Below, piece by piece: positions 8,211-17,929 of a DNA stretch of 64,000 nucleotides. This DNA comes from an uncultured Prevotellaceae bacterium (lineage in GTDB: Bacteria > Bacteroidota > Bacteroidia > Bacteroidales > Bacteroidaceae): the NCBI GenBank assembly GCA_900315095.1, contig OMXS01000007.1, positions 1 through 64,000 of the forward strand. Reading direction: 5' to 3'. Numbering within the stretch: position 1 is the first letter of the stretch; each line of letters starts with the position of its first letter. The notes under the pieces were generated by a model that saw only the letters and a program-made list of their open reading frames with translations, did not search any database and had not been told where the DNA came from. Both the position numbers and the translations under genes were made by a program.

Positions 8211-9254
8211 TCATTCGTTGATTTTGGCCTTCAGCTGGTCAAGTTCTTTCTGCATCTGCGCCAGCTGGCGGTACATCTGAGGCAATTTCTTGTAAACGGC
8301 GAACGCGCGGAAATATTCCTTCGGGTCGGTGTGAGGGCTTCCGATGAGGCTCTCGCCGTTACCCTTCGTGTCGCTGATTACTCCGCATTGTGCTCCAACG
8401 AAAGTCTTGTCGGCAATGGTGATGTGGCCTGCAGCACCTGCCTGGCCTCCGAACATGCACCACTTGCCCACCTTTGTGCTGCCAGCAAGTCCTACCTGTG
8501 CAGACATCACGGTGTTTTCGCCCACCTCCACATTGTGGGCTATCTGTACGAGATTGTCCAGCTTGACGCCCTTGTGTATCACGGTGCTGCCCATTGTAGA
8601 GCGGTCAACACAGGTGTTAGCGCCAATCTCAACGTCGTCCTCGATGGTAACGATACCTATCTGCGGTATCTTGTCGTATCCGTTCTCGTTAGGTGCGAAC
8701 CCGAATCCGTCGGCACCGATAACACTTCCTGCATGTATTGTGACACGGTTGCCTAGACGGCAGTCGTGATAGATGGTCACGTTGGGGTAGATGAGACACT
8801 TGCTGCCTATCTTTGTTCCCTTGCAAACAACGCAATTTGGGTATATCTGTGTACCGTCGCCGATTTCGACGCCATCTTCAATCACAACGAATGGACCTAT
8901 GTAGCAACCCTCGCCAATCTTTGCGCTTTCGGCGATGTTAGCCTTGGGGTCGATGCCTGTGCGTCCTGGCTGCATCTGCTGATATAGTTGCAGCAGTTTG
9001 GCCACGCACTCATAGGCGTTTTCCACCCTGATGAGCGTGGTTTTCACGGGTTGCTCAAGCACTAGGTCGTTGTTTACCAGCACTATGCTCGATTCGGTGT
9101 CATAAAGAAAATGTGTGTATTTGGGATTGGAAAGAAAAGATATTGCTCCTTTCTTGCCATCTTCTATTTTTGCAAAAGTGTTAATGGTGGCGTTCTCGTC
9201 ACCCTCTACTTTTCCCTGAACGAATTCAGCAATTTGCTTTGCAGTAAATTCCAT
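8211..9254 (-). CDS. lpxD: UDP-3-O-acylglucosamine N-acyltransferase LpxD
   Basis: 347 residues, the usual length. An N-terminal uridine-binding domain ([15 protein letters not shown]) is followed by hexapeptide repeats. [20 protein letters not shown] is the LpxD-specific stretch, and [17 protein letters not shown] contains the catalytic histidine. A short coiled coil ends the protein ([18 protein letters not shown]). It is the first gene of the lipid A operon and has a promoter 30 nt upstream. Confidence 0.95.
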   Translation of the reverse strand: MEFTAKQIAEFVQGKVEGDENATINTFAKIEDGKKGAISFLSNPKYTHFLYDTESSIVLVNNDLVLEQPVKTTLIRVENAYECVAKLLQLYQQMQPGRTGIDPKANIAESAKIGEGCYIGPFVVIEDGVEIGDGTQIYPNCVVCKGTKIGSKCLIYPNVTIYHDCRLGNRVTIHAGSVIGADGFGFAPNENGYDKIPQIGIVTIEDDVEIGANTCVDRSTMGSTVIHKGVKLDNLVQIAHNVEVGENTVMSAQVGLAGSTKVGKWCMFGGQAGAAGHITIADKTFVGAQCGVISDTKGNGESLIGSPHTDPKEYFRAFAVYKKLPQMYRQLAQMQKELDQLKAKINE

Positions 9255-9283
9255 CTATTTCTTATTTATGCATAAAAACTTTG

Positions 9284-9291
9284 CAAAGATA
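9284..9291 (-). promoter_or_regulatory. Bacteroidetes -7 promoter element for the lpxD operon
   Basis: TATCTTTG on the minus strand, 30 nt before the lpxD start. It falls in the 48-bp gap between lpxD and the upstream HD gene, whose stop is at 9303. No clear -33 element was found. Confidence 0.6.
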
Positions 9292-9302
9292 ACAATTTTT
9301 CT

Positions 9303-10523
9303 TTAAAAACGTTGATAACATAGATAATATTTGCGAATTTTTTTCGAAAGAAGCCCAACATTGAGTATTTCAGACGATTCTGCTATGTCTTTTGTAGTGC
9401 CGTCTTTAAAGAGTATGCTGATGCGGTCGTCGTTCACATCGTACATGTCTTTCTGTATGGTGTTCACGCTGAAGAGGTAGTTAGTTTCTTCTTTGCTGAT
9501 GCCGAAAGCCTGTGAAAGTTGTTCGCGCAACGTCTCCTCGCGCTCGGCTGTTATCGGTTCGTTGCTCACCTCCACCTTGAAGATGTTGCGGTCGAGCATG
9601 TCTTTAGCGAGCATCGAGAGAATTTTGTCGTTGCTCTGCGCCCATACCTTCATGGCGCTCCAAATGTCGTTGTCGTCGAGTTGTCCGTAGTTGCTTAGCG
9701 CCTCGGGGTCGTTCCTGAACATCTCGCCGTTCACGTCGTTGTATAGGAAATATTTTAAGCATGGCGGTGCGAAAACATCCTTGCCCTCTCTTGCCAGATG
9801 CTTCGCCCTAAGCAGGGTGTTCACCAGCACTTTCTCGTATGCCACCGCTGTCTTGTGCAAGTACACCTGCCAGTACATCAGTCTTCGCGAAGTGAGGTAG
9901 TTCTCTATCGAGTAGATGCCTTTCGACTCCACGACGAGTTGGTCGTCAACCACGTTGAGCATCTTTATTATGCGCGCCGAGCCGATGTTGCCTTCGTTCA
10001 CGCCCGTGAAGAAACAGTCGCGTCGAAGGTAGTCGAGACGGTCCATGTCGAGTTGTGAACTTATAAGCTGGTGCAGGAAATGCTTAGGATATTCGTCCTT
10101 GAATATTTTCAGCGCAAGGTTCAGCGCCCCGTTCATCTCGCGGTTTATCTGCTCCATCATCATCAGCGAGATTTCCTCGTGAGAGATGCCTGTGATGAGG
10201 GTGTTCTCAAGAACGTGTGAAAACGGGCCGTGTCCGATGTCGTGCATCAATATTGCCGCTTCCACCGCCTCTGCCTCGGAATCGAAGATGAAGATACCCT
10301 TCTGCGTGAGGCTCGTTATGGCCTCGCTCATCAGGTGGAACGCTCCAATGGAATGCTGGAAGCGGGTGTGCTGTGCTGCCGGGTAGACGGCGTTGGCAAG
10401 ACCCAGTTGCTTAATCCTCGTAAGTCGTTGCATCAGCGGGTGTTGCACCACGTCGAGCAGCACGCCGTGGGGTATCTTGATGAACCCGAAAACGGGGTCG
10501 TTGATAATCTTTGCGTCAATCAT
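9303..10523 (-). CDS. HD-domain phosphohydrolase (dGTPase-like)
   Basis: 406 residues. The metal-binding motif set is present: RFQHSIGAFHL (His, about 55), LMHDIGHGPFSH (HD pair, about 95) and SSQLDMDRLDYLRRD (late Asp, about 160). This arrangement is typical of SAMHD1/dNTPase-like proteins of about 400 residues. The substrate cannot be read from sequence; a nucleotide triphosphohydrolase is the best guess. It precedes lpxD in the same direction. Confidence 0.8.
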   Translation of the reverse strand: MIDAKIINDPVFGFIKIPHGVLLDVVQHPLMQRLTRIKQLGLANAVYPAAQHTRFQHSIGAFHLMSEAITSLTQKGIFIFDSEAEAVEAAILMHDIGHGPFSHVLENTLITGISHEEISLMMMEQINREMNGALNLALKIFKDEYPKHFLHQLISSQLDMDRLDYLRRDCFFTGVNEGNIGSARIIKMLNVVDDQLVVESKGIYSIENYLTSRRLMYWQVYLHKTAVAYEKVLVNTLLRAKHLAREGKDVFAPPCLKYFLYNDVNGEMFRNDPEALSNYGQLDDNDIWSAMKVWAQSNDKILSMLAKDMLDRNIFKVEVSNEPITAEREETLREQLSQAFGISKEETNYLFSVNTIQKDMYDVNDDRISILFKDGTTKDIAESSEILNVGLLSKKIRKYYLCYQRF

Positions 10524-10551
10524 TCTTCAAACGTAAGAATACACTAGAAAC

Positions 10552-10637
10552 CACAAGTGAGGATGCCAAAAGCCACAAGTGAGGATGTCAAAAAGCCACA
10601 AGTGAGGAGGTCAAAAGCCACAAGTGAGGATGCATGG
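10552..10637. repeat. 22-bp tandem repeat array 1
   Basis: Four contiguous units begin at 10558, 10580, 10603 and 10625 (22, 23 and 22 nt, then a partial). Each starts TGAGGATG or TGAGGAGG, continues with CCAAAAG or TCAAAAG, and ends with the array-specific CCACAAG. It lies between the start of the HD gene and the pyrF stop. Related arrays are at 22029-22186 and 37871-37968. Confidence 0.85.
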
Positions 10638-10655
10638 AGCAGGGTGGTGCGAGAA

Positions 10656-11477
10656 TCATATCTTTGCAAGCTCGTATTTCATCTGCTGCTGCAGCTCCTT
10701 AGCTTTCTGTGCAGCCACTTCAGCAAAGTCTTCGCCTTGAGAGGCGTAAATTATTCCGCGTGATGAGTTTACGAGAAGTCCGCAGTCGTCAGTAAGTCCG
10801 AAGCGGCACACCTCTTCAAGCGAGCCGCCCTGTGCTCCTACACCTGGCACGAGGAGGAAACTGCGCGGTGCTATGCGGCGAACATCCTCGAACATGCGGC
10901 CTTGTGTGGCGCCAACCACGAACATCAGGTTGTCCTCGTCACCCCATTTCTGCGACTTGCGAAGCACTTTCTCAAACAGTTTCTCGCCGTTCTTGTCCTC
11001 TGTGAGCTGGAAGTCATAACTGCCCTTGTTGCTCGTAAGTGCCAGCAGCACCACCCATTTGCCCTCGTATCCGAGGAAAGGCATCACGCTGTCGTCGCCC
11101 ATGTAAGGTGCTACGGTCAACGCGTCAACGTCATATTCCTCGAAGAACGTGCGTGCATACATGGCGCTGGTGTTGCCGATATCTCCGCGCTTGGCGTCGG
11201 CAATAACGAAGTGTTTGGGATAATTCTCTTTGAGGTATTTCACCGTCTTCTCGAATGCTATGATGCCCTTCACTCCGAAGGCTTCATAGAAGGCGAGATT
11301 TGGTTTATATGAGACACAGTAGGGTGCTGTGGCGTCTATTATTGCCTTGTTGAAGGCGAAGATGGGGTCTTCTTCGTTCAGCAGGTGCTGCGGTATCTTC
11401 TTGATGTCTGTGTCGAGTCCTACACACAGAAACGATTGTTTCTCCTTGATTTGTTGTACCAGTTCTTGTCTGTTCAT
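10656..11477 (-). CDS. pyrF: Orotidine 5'-phosphate decarboxylase
   Basis: 273 residues, the longer (type 2) bacterial form. It decarboxylates OMP to UMP at the end of pyrimidine synthesis. The catalytic Asp-Lys-Asp set appears in [17 protein letters not shown] (about 93-110), and the phosphate-binding loop in [15 protein letters not shown] (about 211-225). Its start is 2 nt after the stop of a 72-codon gene, so it is co-transcribed with prfA. Confidence 0.94.
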   Translation of the reverse strand: MNRQELVQQIKEKQSFLCVGLDTDIKKIPQHLLNEEDPIFAFNKAIIDATAPYCVSYKPNLAFYEAFGVKGIIAFEKTVKYLKENYPKHFVIADAKRGDIGNTSAMYARTFFEEYDVDALTVAPYMGDDSVMPFLGYEGKWVVLLALTSNKGSYDFQLTEDKNGEKLFEKVLRKSQKWGDEDNLMFVVGATQGRMFEDVRRIAPRSFLLVPGVGAQGGSLEEVCRFGLTDDCGLLVNSSRGIIYASQGEDFAEVAAQKAKELQQQMKYELAKI

Positions 11478-11479
11478 AA

Positions 11480-11698
11480 TTATTTCTTATTGTATAAATA
11501 CACGAGATATACGAAATAGACAATCAAACACCAGATCAAAAAAAGTCCTGCACAAGCCCAGAAACTACCAATCTCTTTGGCAAATATGCAACACGGAAGA
11601 ATACCACATGCAGAGAAATATAGTGGCCATGTGAAGGACCACTTCTGCTCTTCCTTCCTCTTTTGGCGCATTGGTGCCCAAAACTTTTTCCAATCCAT
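11480..11698 (-). CDS. Small two-helix membrane protein of unknown function
   Basis: 72 residues. A charged start ([20 protein letters not shown]) is followed by two hydrophobic stretches (about 22-40 and 47-68) and a basic end (NKK), which suggests a hairpin membrane protein. It lies 17 nt after prfA and 2 nt before pyrF in the same direction. Such tight packing argues that it is a real gene. I do not recognise the family. Confidence 0.6.
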   Translation of the reverse strand: MDWKKFWAPMRQKRKEEQKWSFTWPLYFSACGILPCCIFAKEIGSFWACAGLFLIWCLIVYFVYLVYLYNKK

Positions 11699-11715
11699 AG
11701 TCCTATTGTCTTTTG

Positions 11716-12825
11716 TTATAGTTCCGCTTCTTTCATACGTTCTGCATTCTCAGCAACGGTGAGGGCGTCAATCATCGGCTGTATGTCGCCGCCGAGGAAT
11801 CCCTGCAGGTCGTGAGTGGTATATCCGATGCGGTGGTCGGTAACTCGTCCTTGCGGGAAGTTGTATGTACGAATCTTTGCCGAGCGGTCGCCTGTTGATA
11901 CAAGACTCTTTCGGCGGTTGGCGATGTCATCGACATACTTCTGATGTTCCTTGTCGTAAATGAATGTGTACAGGCGTGAGAGCGCGCGCTCCTTGTTCTT
12001 CGGCTGGTCGCGAGTCTCGGTACACTCTATAAGAATCTCCTCTGTCTCGCCCGTGTTGGGGTTCTTCCACATGTAGCGCAGGCGAACGCCTGACTCCACC
12101 TTGTTCACATTTTGGCCGCCGGCACCTGATGAGCGGAACGTATCCCACTTTATCTCACCCTCGTTGATGTTTACCTCGAACTTGTCTGCCTCGGGAAGCA
12201 CAGCAACTGTGGCTGCTGATGTCTGCATTCGGCCATTCGACTCGGTTACGGGCACTCGCTGAACGCGGTGAACACCGCTCTCATATTTCAACGTGCCATA
12301 GACGTCGGCACCGCTCACGGCAAAGTCTATCTCCTTGTATCCTCCCACGGCACCTTCATTGAAGTCGGTGATGCTAAGTTGCCAGCCCTTCGACTCGCAG
12401 AAACGCTTGTACATCTGGAACAGGTCACCAGCGAAGAGACAAGCCTCGTCACCTCCAGTTCCCGCGCGAATCTCCATCTGCACGTTCTTGGCGTCCTCAG
12501 GGTCTTTCGGAATCAGAGCAATCTTTATCTCTTCCTCCAGTTTCGGCTGCAGTTCTTCGTTCATTGCCAGCTCCTCGCGAGCCATCTCTCTCATCTCGGG
12601 ATCGCTCTCGTTGGCGAGAATGTCCTTTGCCTCCTTGATGCCTTCGAGGCATGCTATATATCGCTTCCTTGCGTCCATGATGTCGCCCAGGTCTTTGTAT
12701 TCCTTGGTCAGTTTCACAAAGCGCTGCTGGTCGGCAATCACGCTGGGGTTGGTAATTAGCGTTGTCACCTCCTCGTATCGGGCTTCTAGCCCGTCAAGTT
12801 TCTGTAGTATGCTGTTGTTGTCCAT
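11716..12825 (-). CDS. prfA: Peptide chain release factor 1
   Basis: 369 residues. It releases the polypeptide at UAA and UAG codons. The GGQ motif (SSGAGGQNVNKVESG, about 231-245) and the RF1-type recognition loop (RVPVTESNGRMQTSA, PVT about 190) are present, which separates it from RF2. There is a full N-terminal coiled domain. The start codon directly follows the stop of the 58-codon gene at 12826-13002. Confidence 0.96.
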   Translation of the reverse strand: MDNNSILQKLDGLEARYEEVTTLITNPSVIADQQRFVKLTKEYKDLGDIMDARKRYIACLEGIKEAKDILANESDPEMREMAREELAMNEELQPKLEEEIKIALIPKDPEDAKNVQMEIRAGTGGDEACLFAGDLFQMYKRFCESKGWQLSITDFNEGAVGGYKEIDFAVSGADVYGTLKYESGVHRVQRVPVTESNGRMQTSAATVAVLPEADKFEVNINEGEIKWDTFRSSGAGGQNVNKVESGVRLRYMWKNPNTGETEEILIECTETRDQPKNKERALSRLYTFIYDKEHQKYVDDIANRRKSLVSTGDRSAKIRTYNFPQGRVTDHRIGYTTHDLQGFLGGDIQPMIDALTVAENAERMKEAEL

Positions 12826-13002
12826 TTATTTGTATTTCTTGTATGATATGTATGATGAATAGGCTGTGGCAGACGTGGCGATGCTTAGAAGGACACTACT
12901 CCATATGGATAGATCATGGCTCCAGTTGTAGTATATCATGAATAGACTGACTATCAATAGTATAACGCTGCCAATAGAGATGAAAAGGGCGAAGTGTTTC
13001 AT
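12826..13002 (-). CDS. Tiny membrane protein between purM and prfA
   Basis: 58 codons starting at ATG 13002-13000 (MKHFALFISIGSVILLIVSL) and stopping at 12826, exactly one base before the prfA start. Two hydrophobic helices (about 4-24 and 35-52) are followed by a basic tail (SYKKYK). It lies 15 nt after purM in the same direction. The perfect fit between two housekeeping genes supports a real gene. The family is not recognised. Confidence 0.55.
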   Translation of the reverse strand: MKHFALFISIGSVILLIVSLFMIYYNWSHDLSIWSSVLLSIATSATAYSSYISYKKYK

Positions 13003-13017
13003 GAAACCTGACCGCTT

Positions 13018-14181
13018 TTAATAGTTAAATTCTCCGTACTCTGACCGAATCGTAAGACTTTTGGGACCTTCCTCGATGTGTCCAATAACTTGAGCATCAA
13101 TGTTGAACGACTTCGAGATGGCGATAATCTGCTCTGCCACTTCGGCTGGAACGTAGATTTCCATGCGGTGTCCCATGTTGAACACCTGGTACATCTCTTT
13201 CCAGTCGGTGCCGCTACAGTCGTGAATGGCTCGGAAGAGTGGGGGAACGGGGAACATGTTGTCCTTCACCACTCGGCAGTTGTCGCTCACGAAGTGGAGC
13301 ACCTTTGTCTGTGCCCCGCCCGTGCAATGCACCATACCGTGAATATCTTTGCGATGATTGTCTAAGATTTTCTTGATAACAGGCGCGTATGTCCTTGTCG
13401 GAGACAGAACCAACTGACCTGCATCTATCGGAGAACCTTCTACATCGTCGGTAAGTTTATATTTGCCGCTATACACGAGTTCTTCGGGCACGGCATGGTC
13501 GTAACTCTCTGGATATTTCTCTGCTAGATATTTAGCGAATACATCGTGGCGGGCAGAGGTAAGTCCGTTAGAACCCATTCCGCCGTTGTATCGTTTCTCG
13601 TATGTTGCCTGTCCTGTTGAGGAGAGTCCTACGATGACATCGCCAGGGCGAATGTTCGCGTTGTCAATGACATCGCTTCGGCGCATACGGCATGTCACGG
13701 TAGAATCGACGATGATGGTGCGCACAAGGTCGCCCACATCGGCAGTCTCACCGCCAGTAGGGTAGATTCCGATGCCCATGTTACGCAGTTCTTCAAGCAG
13801 TTCATCGGTGCCGTTAATGATGGCGGAGATTACTTCGCCGGGAACGAGCATCTTGTTGCGGCCAATGGTGCTGCTTACGAGTATGTTGTCAACTGCTCCA
13901 ACGCACAGCAGGTCGTCGGTGTTCATCACTATGGCATCTTGCGCGATACCTTTCCACACGCTCAGGTCGCCAGTCTCTCGCCAGTACATGTAAGCGAGGC
14001 TCGACTTTGTACCTGCGCCGTCAGCATGCATTATGTTGCAATACTCAGGGTCGCCGCCAAGAATGTCGGGAATTATCTTGCAGAATGCCTGCGGGAATAT
14101 ACCCTTGTCGATGTTCTTTATGGCGTTGTGAACGTCTTCTTTCGCTGCGCTCACGCCGCGCATCATATATCTGTTGTCCAT
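13018..14181 (-). CDS. purM: Phosphoribosylformylglycinamidine cyclo-ligase (AIR synthase)
   Basis: 387 residues. It closes the imidazole ring in purine synthesis. The N-terminal half carries HADGAGTKSSLAY and MNTDDLLCVGA, followed by GGETADVGDLV, typical of PurM. The later NGLTSARHDVF and the end of the ATP-grasp-like fold are intact. It is longer than the roughly 345-residue enterobacterial form, consistent with a Bacteroidetes-type PurM. It groups with purC 1.6 kb upstream in the same block. Confidence 0.92.
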   Translation of the reverse strand: MDNRYMMRGVSAAKEDVHNAIKNIDKGIFPQAFCKIIPDILGGDPEYCNIMHADGAGTKSSLAYMYWRETGDLSVWKGIAQDAIVMNTDDLLCVGAVDNILVSSTIGRNKMLVPGEVISAIINGTDELLEELRNMGIGIYPTGGETADVGDLVRTIIVDSTVTCRMRRSDVIDNANIRPGDVIVGLSSTGQATYEKRYNGGMGSNGLTSARHDVFAKYLAEKYPESYDHAVPEELVYSGKYKLTDDVEGSPIDAGQLVLSPTRTYAPVIKKILDNHRKDIHGMVHCTGGAQTKVLHFVSDNCRVVKDNMFPVPPLFRAIHDCSGTDWKEMYQVFNMGHRMEIYVPAEVAEQIIAISKSFNIDAQVIGHIEEGPKSLTIRSEYGEFNY

Positions 14182-14235
14182 TATTCTTGTTTGTGAGTTT
14201 TTAGTTTAGGAGTTTGCAAGTTTTTTCATTCAACA

Positions 14236-14982
14236 TTATCTCTCTCCATGCCAGAACTCCCATGAGGCAAAAGCCTGCAGGAGAAGCATTTCAAGACCGT
14301 TCTTTATCGTCGCTCCACGTGCCGCACCTTTCTCGAGGAACAGCGTCTCGTCTGGGTTGTAGATGAGGTCGTAGAGTATGTTGTGTTCGTCCATTGCTTC
14401 GTATGGCAACTTTGGGCACTCGTTTGTGTGCGGGTACATTCCGCAAGGCGTGCAGTTGACTATCACGTTATACTCCTTCACCACGTCGGCCGTAATCTTG
14501 TCATACTGTATTGTGCCTGGTCGCTCGTATCTGCTCACGAACACCGTCTCGAGTCCTAAAGAACGCAATCCGTAGTCGATGGCCTTCGATGCGCCGCCCG
14601 TTCCTAAAACAAGTGCTTTCTTGTGACAATCCTCCAGCATGGGCTCGATGCTTCTGGTGAACCCTATTACATCGCTGTTGAAACCCTTCAGAATGGTCTT
14701 TGAACCCTTGTGCTCCACGCTAATGACATTTACGGCTCCGATGGCTCTTGCTTCAGGACTGATATAGTCGAGAAACTCCATCACTTTCTCCTTATAAGGT
14801 ATTGTGACGTTGAGCCCGCGAAGTTCGGGATTTCTCGCCAATACTTCGGGCAGTTCATCAATTGAGGGAATCTCAAAGTTGATGTAGCGCGCATTGATTT
14901 TCTCGTTGGCGAACTTCTCGTTGAAGTAACTTATCGAGAAGGAGTGTCCCAAAGGGAAGCCTATCAAACCGTACTTGTCCAT
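14236..14982 (-). CDS. aroE: Shikimate dehydrogenase
   Basis: 248 residues. It reduces 3-dehydroshikimate with NADPH. The substrate site is seen as GHSFSISYFNEKF (about 13-25) and NVTIPYKEKVMEFLD (about 59-73, catalytic Lys). The nucleotide fold shows LGTGGASKAIDYGL, and GFNSDVIGF carries the conserved Asp. It is slightly shorter than the roughly 270-residue enterobacterial enzyme. Confidence 0.93.
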   Translation of the reverse strand: MDKYGLIGFPLGHSFSISYFNEKFANEKINARYINFEIPSIDELPEVLARNPELRGLNVTIPYKEKVMEFLDYISPEARAIGAVNVISVEHKGSKTILKGFNSDVIGFTRSIEPMLEDCHKKALVLGTGGASKAIDYGLRSLGLETVFVSRYERPGTIQYDKITADVVKEYNVIVNCTPCGMYPHTNECPKLPYEAMDEHNILYDLIYNPDETLFLEKGAARGATIKNGLEMLLLQAFASWEFWHGER

Positions 14983-15021
14983 AATGTTTATTGTTTGTAT
15001 TTTATTTATCTCCTTATTCTT

Positions 15022-15756
15022 CTACTTGGAGGCCAAATATAGCGTGCAAATGCCGAAGGTGAGTCGGCGGAATTGTGCATTGCTGAACCCAGCCTTCTTG
15101 AGTATTTCCATCATCGTTTCTCCTTGCGGGAATGCCTCTATGGTGGCGGTGAGGTATCGGTATGCACTCTTGTCTTTAGAGATGAACTTTCCGTAGAGCG
15201 GAAGGAAGGTGTGACTGTATATCCAGAACAGTTGTTTCATGGGGAAACTTACCGGCTGTGTCAGTTCCACGATGCTCAGATGTCCGCCGGGTTTCAGCAC
15301 GCGGCACATCTCGCTGAGACCTTTGTCGAGGTCCTGGAAATTCCTTATCCCGAAGGCAGCCGTCACGGCATCGAAGGTGTTGTCGGCAAAGGTGAGGTTC
15401 AGACAGTCTTCTTTCTTGAACGATATAATGTTGTCGAGTGAGGCCTGTTTCACCTTCTTGCGTCCGATCTCCATCATTCCTTCGGAAATGTCTGCGCCTA
15501 TGAGTTCCTCTGGCGAGAGCATTTGTGCGGCGAGAATGGCGAAATCGCCCGTACCTGTAGCTATGTCGAGCATCTTCTTAGGCTTGAACGCCATGAGTTG
15601 CGCTATTGCCTTGCGTCTCCACCCTTTGTCGATGTCCCACGAGAGGCGATGGTTCAGCGTGTCATAGTTGGGGGCGATGTTGTCAAACATCTCCTCCACC
15701 TGCTTCGCTTTTTCCTCGCCTTCCTCGTAAGGCTTTATCGTTTCCTGCTTATACAT
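15022..15756 (-). CDS. menG: Demethylmenaquinone methyltransferase (MenG/UbiE)
   Basis: 244 residues, a class I SAM methyltransferase. [14 protein letters not shown] and the SAM-binding [14 protein letters not shown] (about 62-75) are UbiE/MenG signatures, and [20 protein letters not shown] is the family's later motif. It catalyses the last step of menaquinone synthesis. menA (28.7 kb) and menE (50.0 kb) in the same window indicate a menaquinone pathway, so menG is preferred over ubiE. Confidence 0.92.
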   Translation of the reverse strand: MYKQETIKPYEEGEEKAKQVEEMFDNIAPNYDTLNHRLSWDIDKGWRRKAIAQLMAFKPKKMLDIATGTGDFAILAAQMLSPEELIGADISEGMMEIGRKKVKQASLDNIISFKKEDCLNLTFADNTFDAVTAAFGIRNFQDLDKGLSEMCRVLKPGGHLSIVELTQPVSFPMKQLFWIYSHTFLPLYGKFISKDKSAYRYLTATIEAFPQGETMMEILKKAGFSNAQFRRLTFGICTLYLASK

Positions 15757-15789
15757 TATTAATAGAGTACGGATGAACGTGAACTGCTG

Positions 15790-16737
15790 TTAGAGAGATG
15801 CCAGATAGTCCTTGACATTCTTCTCTATGCGTGCAGCAATGTCGCCCTCTTCGGTCGCCTTGTCGAACTTCTCGCCAGTAATATGCTCGTAGAGCTCGAT
15901 GTAGCGGTCGCTCACGCTTTCAGCATATTCGTCGGTGATTTCGGGCATTACTTGTCCTGGTTCGTTCATGAAGTTGTGCTCGATGAGCCATTGACGTACG
16001 AACTCCTTTGAGAGTTGTCTTTGTGGCTCGCCCTTAGCCAGTTTCTCCTCATAACCGTCAGCATAGAAATAGCGGCTGGAGTCGGGTGTGTGAATCTCGT
16101 CTATGAGATATACCTTTCCGTCGCGTTTGCCGAACTCGTATTTTGTGTCAACGAGAATGAGTCCCTGCTTGGCAGCGATTTCCTGTCCACGAGCAAATAT
16201 CTTGCGGGTATAGTCTTCCATTACCTCGTAGTCTTCCTTCGACACGATGCCCTGGGCGATAATCTCTTCCTTTGAGATGTTCATGTCGTGACCTTCATCA
16301 GCCTTAGTTGTCGGTGTGATGATAGGCTCTGGGAAACGCTCGTTCTCACGCATGCCGTCGGGCAGTTTCATACCACACAGTTCGCGGCAGCCGTTCTTGT
16401 ATTCGCGCCAAGCCGAACCGGTGAGTATAGAGCGGATGATCATCTCCACGCGGAATCCCTCGCATTTAAGTCCCACGGTGACCATTGGGTCGGGAGTTGC
16501 AAGTTTCCAGTTAGGGCAGATGTCGGTTGTGGTGTCAAGGAACTTGGCAGCAATCTGGTTCAACACTTGTCCCTTGAACGGGATTCCCTTAGGCAGAACC
16601 ACGTCGAATGCCGAGATTCTGTCGGTAGCCACCATTACCAGAAGGTCGTCGTTGATGTCATAGACATCGCGCACCTTACCATGATAAACACTCTTCTGTC
16701 CTTCGAAATGAAAATCAGTCTTTGTTAATGCTTTCAT
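15790..16737 (-). CDS. purC: SAICAR synthase
   Basis: 315 residues, the longer form of the enzyme. It joins aspartate to CAIR in purine synthesis. [20 protein letters not shown] (about 15-34) forms the ATP site, [10 protein letters not shown] follows, and [20 protein letters not shown] (about 196-215) and HTPDSSRYF complete the active site. It is 18 nt downstream of phoH and in the same block as purM. Confidence 0.94.
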   Translation of the reverse strand: MKALTKTDFHFEGQKSVYHGKVRDVYDINDDLLVMVATDRISAFDVVLPKGIPFKGQVLNQIAAKFLDTTTDICPNWKLATPDPMVTVGLKCEGFRVEMIIRSILTGSAWREYKNGCRELCGMKLPDGMRENERFPEPIITPTTKADEGHDMNISKEEIIAQGIVSKEDYEVMEDYTRKIFARGQEIAAKQGLILVDTKYEFGKRDGKVYLIDEIHTPDSSRYFYADGYEEKLAKGEPQRQLSKEFVRQWLIEHNFMNEPGQVMPEITDEYAESVSDRYIELYEHITGEKFDKATEEGDIAARIEKNVKDYLASL

Positions 16738-16754
16738 CTTATATTATTTTTAAT

Positions 16755-17738
16755 CTATTTATCTTCTTTCGGATTGCTTTCTTCTGCCTTGCTATGGGCT
16801 TTCTCCTTATCGTACGCCTCGTAAGCATTCACTATTCGCGTCACCAGTTTATGTCGCACGATGTCTTTTTTGTTCAGTTCGATGAACGAAATGCCCTCCA
16901 CGCCGTTCAGGATTCTCCTTGCCTCGCGCAAACCGCTGCGGGTGTCGTTGGGCAGGTCTATCTGAGTCATGTCGCCAGTAATAATCATCTTGGTGTTCCA
17001 TCCCATTCGGGTGAGGAACATTCGCAGTTGCGCCGATGTCGTGTTCTGCGCCTCGTCAAGAATGACTACGGCATCGCTAAGTGTGCGTCCGCGCATGAAG
17101 GCGAGCGGTGCAATTTGTATGATGTGCTTCTCCATCATGTCTTGAAGCTTCACCGCAGGTATCATGTCCTCAAGCGCATCGTAAAGCGGCTGCAGATAGG
17201 GGTCTATCTTGTCCTTCATGTCGCCCGGCAGGAAACCCAGTTTCTCGCCAGCCTCCACGGCAGGTCTTGACAGAATGATTTTCTTTGCCTGCTTCTCTTT
17301 CATCGCTTTCACAGCAAGGGCAATGCTCAGGTAGGTCTTTCCCGTTCCGGCAGGCCCCACCGCGAATATCATGTCGTCTCTCTCGAAGGCGTCGATGAGT
17401 TTCTGCTGGTTCTCGCTTCGTGCCTTTATCGGGCGGCCGGAGATGCTGTAAACCACCACGTCTTTCACGGCATCGTCCTTCGTTTTCCTTCCGTTTGCGA
17501 TGTCAAGAATGTCTTCCTCGCTTATGGAGTTGTATTTTAGAACGTGACGGCGCATTGCCTCAATACACTCTTCGAAATGCCCCATCTGCTCGTTGTCGCC
17601 GATGACGCGCAGCACATTGTCGCGGGCCACGACGCGCAACTTGGGAAAGAGCGCCTTAATCATTTGAAGGTGGTTGTTTCCAACGCCATAGAACACCACG
17701 GGGTCTATGTCTTCGAGTACTATATGCTTCTCTGTCAC
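16755..17738 (-). CDS. PhoH-family ATPase
   Basis: 327 residues. Walker A AVGPAGTGKTYLSIALA (about 130-146) and Walker B DEAQNTTSAQLRMFLTRMG (about 225-243) are typical of PhoH/YbeZ proteins. An N-terminal KH-like segment precedes them. In other bacteria YbeZ acts with the endoribonuclease YbeY in rRNA processing, but ybeY is not in this window. The C-terminus is charged (KEKAHSKAEESNPKEDK). It is the first gene of the purC-menG-aroE-purM block. Confidence 0.9.
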   Translation of the reverse strand: MTEKHIVLEDIDPVVFYGVGNNHLQMIKALFPKLRVVARDNVLRVIGDNEQMGHFEECIEAMRRHVLKYNSISEEDILDIANGRKTKDDAVKDVVVYSISGRPIKARSENQQKLIDAFERDDMIFAVGPAGTGKTYLSIALAVKAMKEKQAKKIILSRPAVEAGEKLGFLPGDMKDKIDPYLQPLYDALEDMIPAVKLQDMMEKHIIQIAPLAFMRGRTLSDAVVILDEAQNTTSAQLRMFLTRMGWNTKMIITGDMTQIDLPNDTRSGLREARRILNGVEGISFIELNKKDIVRHKLVTRIVNAYEAYDKEKAHSKAEESNPKEDK

Positions 17739-17799
17739 GATGTCTCTTTTGATATTTCTTGCTAAGAACGGTTATTTCTTTATATATATAAATCACGTG

Positions 17800-17807
17800 C
17801 AAAAGTA
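17800..17807 (-). promoter_or_regulatory. Bacteroidetes -7 element for the phoH-purC-menG block
   Basis: TACTTTTG on the minus strand, 62 nt upstream of the phoH start, in an AT-rich gap. No -33 element with standard spacing was identified. Confidence 0.5.
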
Positions 17808-17902
17808 CAAAAATAATTCGATAATCCACTTCCTTTCTTTCTATTTTATGCTTAAACTTACATCTTTTGACTGAAAATGGGAAAAATGTCGGAAAAAACT
17901 AT

Positions 17903-17910
17903 TAACTTTG
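17903..17910 (+). promoter_or_regulatory. Bacteroidetes -7 element for the DUF5715-type gene
   Basis: TAACTTTG, 20 nt before the ATG at 17930, so the transcript leader would be very short. Confidence 0.6.
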
Positions 17911-17929
17911 CCACTCGAATACGACTTTT

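Noticed and set aside
10557-10763. 68-codon frame translating array 1
   Set aside because: The 22-23-nt unit is not a multiple of three, so no repeated peptide is kept; the remainder overlaps pyrF.
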